Source: Molanna angustata
Lineage: Eukaryota; Arthropoda; Insecta; Trichoptera; Molannidae
Reading direction: 5' to 3'
Length of the DNA: 64,000 bases
Assembly: GCA_963576475.1 (NCBI GenBank)
Contig: OY754972.1
Location: 32,836,556 to 32,900,555 of the forward strand
The notes below the pieces were generated by a model. The model did no database searches. It had not been told where the DNA came from and was given only the letters and a program-made list of their open reading frames with translations. Shown one piece after another: positions 21,260-31,400 of this stretch. The first letter of the stretch is position 1, and the number at the start of each line of letters is the position of its first letter. A program made the position numbers and the translations under genes.

Positions 21260-22439
21260 TGATATATACATAGGTATTATGATCAAAATATTACCATGGG
21301 TTATGGTAGCATAGAAGCCAGACATCTATTATTTTGTTTCAACAAAATACCTTGATTCTTGGAAAACTTTCTCTTATAATGGTTTTATCATATTAACGGG
21401 TCTTTGGGTCCTTAATGTGTTTAAACAATGCTTATATTTTGTAAATATGTCATTTCTAATAATTTTATATTCAATGCATATTCCTGGAACTTTATACTTT
21501 CTAACTTGGTAGGTGAAATGGAGGCTTCCTATTGGTAGATGGTAGAACCAGATGGTAGCTCCCCCCCCCCCCCCCCCGTCTCCAGCGGTGGACGCGATAG
21601 CTGGTTTGAATCAGTATTTGAGTGGACGCTTGGTCGGGATAGACGAATTTTAACTCACGCGTACGAAAGATAACTTATATATATTTTTTAAAAAACAAAC
21701 GTAGACCGCGAACGTTGAAAGAGAAAATCTTATCTCTGCGAGGCGTCTGCTTGAAGCTCAGCATTAAATTTCATATTTGCATGGTAGTGCATAAGTGTGT
21801 TTCAGGTCCATACATAACCAACGAGGGGTGAATTTAAGATAGTTTAAGTTACTATTAAAAATAACTTTTAAGAATAAACATAACTTAAATAATCGTATAA
21901 TAGTGAATAAGTGTATTTCAGGTCCATATATCCAACGAGGGGTGAATTTAAGATAGTTTTAAGTTATTTTCAATTAATAAAAAGTGATATTATGTAGTGT
22001 AAGTGTTTCATCTATAGACCCGGAACGAGAGCAGCGGTTGGTAAGATCTTTCTGATTTATTATTATTTGTTTTCTTTGCTCTGAACGTTTCGTTTCGTAA
22101 TTCATTTTAGCAAAATTGTCATCAATATTACACGTGCATTTCATGTATTTGATTATTCTTTTCAGCACTATTATTCTCTGTTCCACGTGTATTTCCTGTA
22201 TTTAATAATTCTTTTCAGCGGCCGTCATCACTGGTTTTTCTAATTTATTTTCTTTTTAATTTTACAGCAATTTTTATTAACTGATAATTACTATTACGCG
22301 TGTATTTCTGTCAATTTAAGCATTGTTTTATTTTATACGCTCAACACATTCTTTCGTCTCCACCATATTTAATTATTGTATTGACTAGCCGGCATGTAAA
22401 CACCTTTATCAACGCTCTTCTTTGTTATATGCGATAACA
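21260..22439 (+). mobile_element. 3' LTR of Ty3/gypsy element
   Basis: It is nearly identical to 14880-16057, has the same TG...CA ends, and is followed by the ATGT target duplication (22440-22443). The few differences (GCATTAAATTT against GCATGAAATTT, one C/T change near 22282, two extra C in the C run) indicate a young insertion. Confidence 0.88.
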
Positions 22440-23505
22440 ATGTTATTATTATTTTCTGAAGTATGGTAAGTAAAAACATATTTTTAAGTTTCGAAATAAT
22501 TTTTAAATAAATTAATCAATATTTATATATTTTATTAATACAAAAAAACATAAAATTAATTAGTTACATTACAATTTTACTAATGCGCTATGGGAACAGA
22601 TTTCATCATATGGCAATGTGGTAAACATTTTAAACGGCCATATTTGTTCGATGTTTGTGTCCGCTGTGTCGTTTTCCGTTGTTGAAGTTAATCCAGTTAA
22701 TCTAATTGTTTTATAAAATGAAAAACTTGAAGAAAAAGTGCCATCGCTACTGTAGTGTCGGTTCGTGTAAATCGACGGATTTAACACAGAAACAAATCTG
22801 TTTCGCGATCGATGTATTACGTTGTGGGGAAAAGATAAACTGCGTCATGTTGAAATGAATAAAATGAGACATAACAACAATGAATAAAAATCCCGAAGCT
22901 TGGTTGGTGTTTTTCTCCAAGGAATTTTATCAATAACAGCATTTCCGTAAGTACATTATGTTTTCTATCAAACAGTACAAGTATATTGGTCTTGAATGCG
23001 TCATTTTTTAAGGTTAACAAATTACGTTGGATGTATATCATTTTGGTCAATACAAAGTAATTTTTATTTTCTATTAAACAATACAAGTATATCGCTCTTG
23101 ACTGGGTCATTTTTTAAGCTAAAAAAATTGCGTTATTATGTATTATTTTGGTGATTTGTGTTTTTGCGTTGATATTATTTTATTTTGTACTTTTACAGAT
23201 CATACCGAGTCGCATGTTGTGTACCGGATTGCAAAACACATAAAAAACAATGCATCGGTTTCCATTGATGCATAAACACGTGTTTGAGGAATGGAAAATT
23301 AGAATCCTTTAACCCAAAATTCCTTGGATTAGATGACAAAGAAATCTACAATAAGTTTTCGTAACGCAAGTTATTATATTAATCTTATATTTGTGTATTT
23401 TTGTCATAATATTTACATTGTTTGTAATTTGCATATAAATAAAGTAGAGTACTAATAAAAATGAAAATAATGTTTCTTTTTTTACCTTAATAACTTAACC
23501 TAAAT
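22440..23505 (+). pseudogene. THAP unit 2, main piece with two THAP-type frames
   Basis: After the gypsy element the unit continues and contains two zinc-finger-like starts. The first (22718-22858, 46 codons) begins MKNLKKKCHRYCSVGSCKST, matching the C-X4-C start of a THAP domain, but stops before the rest. The second follows an AG acceptor at 23198 and reads YRVACCVPDCKTHKKQ; after a one-base frameshift near 23255 it continues HRFPLMHKHVFEEWKIRIL, the FHRFP...W block of THAP domains. THAP domains are C2CH DNA-binding fingers found in P-element transposases and in host proteins. The frameshift and stops make this a relic. Confidence 0.7.
23199..23311 (+). pseudogene. Frameshifted THAP-domain exon
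   Basis: CCVPDC, then HRFP and a conserved W in the spacing of a THAP finger, lie in two adjacent frames separated by one base. A plausible acceptor (TTTTACAG) precedes it. Downstream (23312-23505) is AT-rich with an AATAAA-like stretch. Confidence 0.72.
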
Positions 23506-24391
23506 TATTCACCCCCACTTTCACCAAGGTTCCTAAGCGCTAAAATCAATTTTTTGATACACTTAGCGTAAAATTTCGTTTCACCAATCTTACTAGGTAC
23601 CGTTAAGTGACGCCGGCGACTCAACTCTTAAGTGACGGTCTATTGTGGATTAAGTCATTCATCAACGTATTTTGTAACTAAAATTATTACATTGTTATAT
23701 TTTATAGTATATTTTATATTATATTTCTATATTATCCAGATATATTATTATCGCGAAAGACTGGGTTTGAGAAAATAGTTGAATTACCAATGAAATAGAC
23801 AAGAGCGCTTACCTAGGCGAAATGAACGAAAGAATTTATTCATGATGTCAAAACATTGATTTTTGTATTTGTTAAATAAAATTGAATTTCATTTAAAACA
23901 GCATAATTGATGTCAACGAAAATAATAATAATGGCCGTATGCACAATAACACAGGTAGCAGGGGTAGAATATCAGGTACGCGATATGTTTGTAAACATGG
24001 TTTCAGGTATACAGCGCCCGCGGCCATTCACGACACTAATGCGAATATACGTACCTACTGATGAGATCAAAGTAATACTTTTTTTCAAACAATTTCAAAA
24101 ACTTGTAAAAATTGTGAACTACACACTGTAATAATATTTGATTGTTATTTTAATAAAGAAAACAAGATAAATTATGTGTTCTTGGTTTTTAAATATTTCT
24201 ATATAATTTAACTTGAGTTCGTATTCCTTTACACCGGAAATTTAAGGAGAGTTGAGTCTAGGGCTCAATTAAGAATGTTGGTTTTTAGTTGGTGAAATAC
24301 AAAATCATTGAGTGATGCACTCAAGGATTTGAGCTCCGAGCAGGTAGTTAGTTGATGATCCATTTGATGTTCCTTGGTGAACACGGCCATC
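23506..24391. mobile_element. Non-autonomous TIR element, family shared with 38163-38872
   Basis: The ends carry inverted TTCACCAAGG(T/A)(T/A)C-like repeats (left about 23519, right about 24370-24383). Unit 1 lacks this insert, so unit 1 gives the empty site. Internal landmarks (CTTAAGTGACG, GATCAAAGTAATAC, CTTGAGTTC...CACCGGAAA) recur in the element at 38163-38872. A 74-codon frame at 23907 resembles no known protein. The superfamily is unresolved because the target duplication is unclear. Confidence 0.6.
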
Positions 24392-24565
24392 ATTACTCTT
24401 TTGTGTATTTTTCCTTATAATGCTTGAATAACAAAAAAATGTAATTCAAGCATTATGTAGGATGAATATGCAAAGAAGTAATGGAATACAACAAATAAAT
24501 AAATAAAATATTTGGCCCCGCCCACGCCCCGCCTCCACAAAAGCTTCCTTACCCAGAACTATAGA
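24392..24565 (+). pseudogene. THAP unit 2, right end with intact stem-loop
   Basis: This holds AATGCTTGAATAAC and its inverted arm GTAATTCAAGCATT around an A-rich loop, the empty form of the site that received Helentron-like copy 2 in unit 1. (AAAT)n and a GC-rich tract follow. Confidence 0.55.
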
Positions 24566-24629
24566 TGGCAGTACTATGTAATGGTGACAAAGTATGTATG
24601 GTAGCTTTGTTTCTTTAGTTAGTGTGTTC

Positions 24630-26690
24630 CAATGAGCTATAGGTATACTGGAGTGCTATTGTCCATACAACAAAACAAATAATTTTGTGCCGATCTAGTG
24701 TGCGAATATAGCCGCTGCAAGTGGGACTCGCGTCTCTTTCTAAGCGTCAATTCATATAGAGTTTGGCTGTCAGTTGGTGTGTTTTCCTGAGTTCGACGTG
24801 TTGTTTTAAGTCTGTTTTTGATATTATTTGTTTTTCTTTCTATAAATTAAAATAAATAAAGACGATGGTTAAATACTGCAGCTCTTTTGGATGTCAAAAC
24901 ATTTGGTATCTCAACAGCGGAATTAGTTTTCACGGGTAAGAAACTTTACATTTATACTTCAATGGCGTCCTCAAAGATTGCTACTTCAATATTAAAAATA
25001 TCTCAACTATTTGTATTAAAATATAATCTACATTTTAATATAATTGTTAAATTACCTACATTAATGATTAAACCAATATATCCTTTTGATTTCACCTTAT
25101 CGTGTGAAATAGCTTTCAGTGTAGGGTTTTAATTAGTAAATCTGTCATTTTTGCTTCCAGATTCCATCTACATTTATAATTAATTACATAATATTATTGT
25201 ATGTATTAAATTATGTATTAAACGTGTTTATACTAGTTTATTTTGTATGTACTTGTAAAAGGCTATTTAGCCGTTGATGAAAATAATAAATAATAAATAA
25301 ATAAATAAATAATATGCTCTTTAACTGTAATTATTTCTTGTATTTGTAATTTTTGTGCTATTATTTTCCATCATAATATATAGGTACTCTTTTTTACATT
25401 TCTATTTTTTCTGATAATTATTACATGAATTTATAACTTGTGTTTATTTGTCAAAATTATTAATATGCTCTGTTTTACGTTTACAATTTTTACTTATAAT
25501 TATTTATTGTATTTATTACGTGTCCTACTGTTATTTCTTATAGTTAATAATGTGCTCTTTTTTACGTTTCAATTTTATTGTCCATTGTTATTTTAGATTT
25601 ATAACTTGTGCTATTATTTGTTATAACTTATCATTAATAATATGCTTTTTTAACTTTTCTATTTTTACTGTGAATAATTTTATGTGTTTTATATCTATGC
25701 TTTTATTTTTCATAATCAATTTTATGCTCAAATTTGCATATTATATATTTTTTTAAATATCTAATTGTATTTATTCTCTTTAATTCTTATTTCTGTCTAC
25801 ATATATTTTTATTGTGTACTTTTATGTGTTTTTGGCATGTGACATATTTGAATTGTTATTCATATTTATTAAATAAATTAACAAAAATCGGCTGGTTTAC
25901 GTGAACGTTGCGCAAGCACATAAAGTGATGACGTAAACCAACTGATGACAAGTCGTTTGCTCTGTAGGTGCCTTGAGTTCCTGGTTCTTCTATAATATCC
26001 CAACTTCGTCTCTATTGAGATGTTAAAAAGTTTGTCAGTAAAAATATCATTTGACTCCCGACAGAGAAAAAATCCAGTGTTTGCGTATATGCTATTAAAA
26101 AAATAATCGATTAAATATATATTTATACATAAAAAAATGAGACTTTTTAAACCTGTTCTAAAGTTATTGGATCAACGTTGAAGATCTTGTGTTTTTTGAT
26201 AGAAAAACACCTAATTAATGAATAGTTAATAACAAAATATTCTCAGTGTGGGAAGGAAAAATCAAGTTGATTCCTTATTAAAGACAGAAATGATCTCAAT
26301 GGATGCAAACATTCTTATTATGAAAAAGTACAGGATTTGTAAATAGTCGTAATATTTGTTTTAAAAAGATATGGTTTCACATAAATGTTCTAATATTCTG
26401 AGTTATGAGATGTTTCTAAGAAGTAATTTGTACTCATATATGTATGATAATCTATATATTACTTTTACTATATATATGTACACCCGATTGTGTATATTTT
26501 TCATTTGGTTGAATTACATCATTAATTATCGGATAATCTCATTCTATTCTTCAAAATTACTCATATATTGTATGAAGTGAGAGTTCTAGAAAGAGATAGG
26601 AATGCCACTTGTACTATATCTGTCTCTTTCTACTACTTCGGCACAACATTTGAACAACATTTAGCACTCCAGTATACCTATATCTCATTG
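24630..26690 (+). mobile_element. P-superfamily element with THAP exon
   Basis: The ends are 29-bp inverted repeats starting CAATGAG(C/A)TATAGG that differ at one position. They are flanked by the 8-bp duplication GTGTGTTC (24622-24629 and 26691-26698). An 8-bp duplication, roughly 30-bp TIRs beginning with CA, and an N-terminal THAP finger together match P elements. No transposase catalytic exons are recognisable in the AT-rich interior (25165-26600), so this is an internally decayed or non-autonomous copy. Confidence 0.8.
24865..24935 (+). CDS. THAP first exon of the P-like element
   Basis: The ATG opens a frame MVKYCSSFGCQN...GISFH with the THAP C-X4-C pair and the FH that normally leads into RFP. 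It ends at a good splice donor (GG|GTAAGA). A candidate second exon follows TTGCTTCCAG at 25161 and reads G-F-H-L-H-L before a stop, so the domain is broken there. The role in a full element would be binding of DNA near the element's ends by the transposase. Confidence 0.6.
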
Positions 26691-26698
26691 GTGTGTTC

Positions 26699-26937
26699 TA
26701 TGGCAATAGAATAAAGCATAGACCTAATAGATATATCAAGTCTATGGAATAAAGATATATATACTGTCTATGGCTACAACCTACAACTGTCAAAAGTGCA
26801 AAGTGCTGTCTTGATCCACTCCTAATTCATGTGTTTATGTTGTGATTTCAATCGATTATTCTAAAGAAAAAGTCGTTTATTAAAGTGTAGTAGATACCAA
26901 AATTATTTTAACCTCGTATTATTGAATAACATTAATA
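26699..26937 (+). promoter_or_regulatory. Pop1 upstream region and 5' UTR
   Basis: Only about 240 bp separate the P element from the Pop1 ATG. The motif CTATGGCTACAACC at 26775 is shared with the starts of THAP units 1 and 2. No TATA box is obvious near a start site; the transcription start is not determinable here. Confidence 0.4.
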
Positions 26938-28435
26938 ATGGCGGACGAAAAAGTGATTTGTCAATTCGATTCAAAACTTGGAGGAGCCGAAGTATTACCA
27001 AATGAAGTCCACATAATAAAATTTGCCGCAGCACGTAGCAAGGAGATGGCTACCATGTCCGAATGTATATTGAACCCTTGCTCTACCAAACTAATATTTC
27101 AAAGTTTACCGATTCACATGCGCCGCCGAGTAATGAGCCATAACTCAAAACGTCTTCCGAGAAGACTTCGCTTGGCTCACGAATCACAGTTAAAAAAAAG
27201 CGGCGTACCATCAAGACAAAAGAGGCCATCTCGAAAATATCGCAGAAGACCTCAAAACCTTTTGAAGGAATACAACAGGCGTCAAAAGAATTATGTCTGG
27301 CTGGAAACGCATATTTGGCACGCTAAAAGATTTCACATGACAGAAGAATGGGGATACAAGCTTCCGCTAGCCCCTTGTGACAAAAATTTCAGGGCCTGTT
27401 ATAGAGCCAGTACCAATCATTGTTTAATTCAAGACTTATCATATTATGTCAGCTTACAGATATCTGGTAAAATTGATGATCTCATAGCTGGCTTCAAAAA
27501 GATAACAAATCCTAAATGTGGTCTCAGTATTACGGCTGCCGCTTATTTAAATTCAACAAAAGAAGGCAGCGCAAGTATATTTGAAATAGATTCATATCCG
27601 TTAGGATACGTAGGAAAAATAACCTTTTTTTGGAAACAATCACAAAATTACAGCAATTCGTTAAGAACTCTTTGGATTTTTGTTCATCCTGCATTTTATG
27701 ATCAGTTTAAAGAACTTTTAATCAAATGCTTCAAGCTAAATGTTGACGATTGTATTGAAAAATATGATGATGGGACGCTGGCAAAACGTAGAAAAACAGA
27801 AGATAGTCACAAAGTTGATAAGATCAACAAAATATTGGCCAATAACGATAATTGTATAAAAATATTGGAATTGAAAGATAAAATTAACAGATTCAGAATG
27901 ACAGGACCACTCTCTCATGCAATATTGAGTAAATCATTGATACCCACTTGTGTAGATGCAAATAAAGAAACTAAATTAAATCCAATTATTAAAGAACACA
28001 ACTGGTTTGATGAAATTACAAATGATGAGGTCAGTGTTAAAGTGCACAAAGATCAATCATCATTTTGGAATAAATTCTGCAACATAAAATCACCAGCAGA
28101 ATTACCGTGTAATTTAATTGTGGGTTTGAACGTTAAAGATCCTCGGATAACTTTTCCGACAAAAAGAACCAAGGCGGTACCGGCTGATGAGTGTTCTTTA
28201 ACAACACAAGATTATATAACTATGCCAGATCATTTAAGCCACAGTCATTTGTGGGAGGAAAATGTCAGAGAAAAGGTGTCTCAAAATTTTATATCAAATC
28301 TGGAAATGAACAAACTACGAGAGAAATATAATTTAGTCCCTGGTACATGCAGCCATGTATTCAATTATATACCCGATGTCCCAGTTTTACTTATTCAACG
28401 ACCAGGTAGTCAGAACTCGCAAAATAAAAGATTAG
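26938..28435 (+). CDS. Pop1: Pop1 exon 1
   Basis: It encodes residues 1-499 plus one base. It carries the highly basic Pop1 N-terminal domain (Arg/Lys-rich residues 60-115, likely RNA contact) and a less conserved middle with RRKTEDSHKVDK. It ends PVLLIQRPGSQN...KRL at donor G|GTAATT. Confidence 0.93.
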
Positions 28436-31400
28436 GTAATTAATATAATAATAAAACAACCAAAAATGTTAATGTTATTCACATTCATTTTTACATATTG
28501 TATTGTGATATTCTGTTTCTTCTGTTGAATTTGTATTTGTATAGGTTACAACTGTGGATGGGACATAATTATACCATCAGGATATGGAATGGCATTTTGG
28601 GTCTCTTTCATTCTCCGTGGCGCTAGAGTTGGAGGATTGAGGGAAACTCTCAACATGTCTTTTGAATCTGGACTCTGTGATACTCAACCCGATTCATTGG
28701 CTTCTCAAAAACAACAACTGGCCAACTGTAAAAAACTATGTGAAAAATTTTTCAAATTGCCACCAAAGAAAAGGGTCAATTTTATGAAATTATCCATCAA
28801 TAGTCCGTTTCTGTGCAGATGGCAGATCCTCTGCAATGATTGGAAGCCAGAAATTGAAAAGAAATCTCCATTTTATGTCATTAGAGAAAGGACCCTATTG
28901 ATTACTCTACAGGTTTGCATAAATTATGTTGTTTTAACTGCTTAATAATAGTCACAAATTTCAACACATTTTTCAATGGTAGGTACTATCTGCATAATAT
29001 GTATTTTCAATGGTAGGTACTATCTACATAATATGTATTTTAATGATAGTACAATTAACTTGTTCTTTCTTTCACAGGAAATAATAAAAACAAAAAATAT
29101 TCCTTTAGGTTTTGATTGTAATACAAAAGCGTTGGTCCCGGTGAAGTTAACAGCGATAGGAAAGGGAAGACTCAGAAATTTTGGTTTGATTTGCTTGCCA
29201 AATGATGAAGATTCAGTTTCCCTACAGTTGATAGAGCCAAAGAAAAAAGATGTAAACCAACATCTAAGGAAACAGTTGCGTTCAAAACATAAAACATTAC
29301 TTATGAGATTGAGAAGGAAACATGTCAGAAATAAAAGAAAAATCACGGTAAACCCTCTGATACATAGTTCACATTTCAATATATATATATATATATATAT
29401 ATTTGGGTCATTGCACGTCAAAACATCCACCTGTGTCACCCATGGTCTCAGATCTTGTTGATATTTTGTTTATTTGTTTCTTTTGACATACTTTTTTATC
29501 AATACAAAATATTCCAACTGTCGATTCGTTCATGAGAATTCAATTCTCTTAATGAATCGACATTATTAAGCCAAGATGCGTGCACGAAGGAAAATTTTGT
29601 ATGGTGTAGTGGACTTTTTGCATGCTAATAACACCAACTAGAGGCCTCGCAGCATATATGTTCCCATACTCAGAATTCGGAGTAGAACATTTTATGTGAG
29701 TTTTGTGTGTGTCTGTGTGTCCGTCCGTCCTTTATAACTTTTGATCCGCTCAATTTACAGAGCCCAAATTTTCAGAATATATAAACAGTTATAGGCCTAC
29801 AAAACTTTTATACTCAGAATTGTGAATTTTTGTTTCAGTCAGGGGTTATCAACTTTTGAATTTTTACTTTATTTTTCCATATATCTCAGAAACCATAAAA
29901 GCTAGAACGCTGAAAATTGGTATAAAGATAGACAAATACAAAATGTCAAATTAGTTTTTTTTTTAAAATTCCAGGGTTTCTCAAACATTTATTATTAAGA
30001 AAAATATTTTATTTATGATAAATTTATGAGTTTGCCTATATTTCCATTTTTTTTAAAAATATCGAAAAAAGCCGAAACACCCCAACTAGATAATTTAATT
30101 TTATATAAAAAACTAGCGGACCCGACAGACGTTGTCCTCTCCCTCTCACTCTCTAAAGCAAATGCATTATAATTATTATATTGGAAGATACAGAATCCCC
30201 TAATAATTGATTGGAAAGAATAATCTTGGTCCATTTAGAATTTTGTCCAGTTATCATATAAAAATGCCATAAGAGTATCTAGGTATATGTCTTTCAAACA
30301 AAATATATATTTATAACCTTATTTTATAGTGAAATATATATTTATAACCTCATTTTATAGTACGAAGGTGTACATTTTTTCACTATAGAAAATTCTCTCT
30401 AATATACGTTTGTTGTTTGATCTTGACGTTTCAATCACAAAATAATATTTATAACCTCACTTTACATTACGGATGTTTTTAAAATATGGCTATCAAGAAC
30501 AGAATATTATATCACAATATAATAATATCACAGGATAATATAATGATTATAATATACATAAAACTAAGTAATTTAATATATGTAATATTCATAAATTAAT
30601 TTAAATATTTAAACGGAAATATTACGAAACATTACATTGAGATAACTTTGATATATCTACCTATTGTCATAATACCACTTAATAAAACAGAATATACTTG
30701 TAAAAAAAACTAAATAGCTTTATACCTACAATAATAATAAGAAAATATACAAACAACTTAATAATTTCATGAAATATTAAAAATATGAAAACAAATAGGA
30801 TTCAGTTTTAATGTCATAACCAACATTGCATAATATTATGACATATTGGAAGCCAATGTTCCCACTATTCAAAATGGGTATTCTGAAAATATTTATAACG
30901 ATTCCCATTTTTATTATTCTTTTATTAAATTCTTTTTTGTGAATCTAATCCATTCAGGGACTAACATAAACACACACAAAAAGTTTCATCAAAATCTGTT
31001 CAGCCGTTTAGGAGGAGTTCAGTGACATACACACGTACGGAAGAATTATAGCACATCTCAATTTTTTTTAACAATTTTTATAAAAATTGAATTTAGTGAC
31101 GACATCACTTCATACAATTTGTATGGTAGTTGCCTATACACAATATGTAAGAAGACCTACTAGTTTGATACTTAAATCTCCAAACATACATACATACCAT
31201 CATACTGTTTTCATATTCTGTGTAGGAAAAACAGACTGACCTCCATACTATCCTATCCTGACAAACATACCTACAAGTTTTATATAGAAAATAAAATATC
31301 TTCAAATATTTATTAATTTGTATTGTTTATAGTTTGGTACGTATTCTTTGATTATGCATACTATCGCCATCAACAGTTGGATTTCATGTGTTACATGCAA

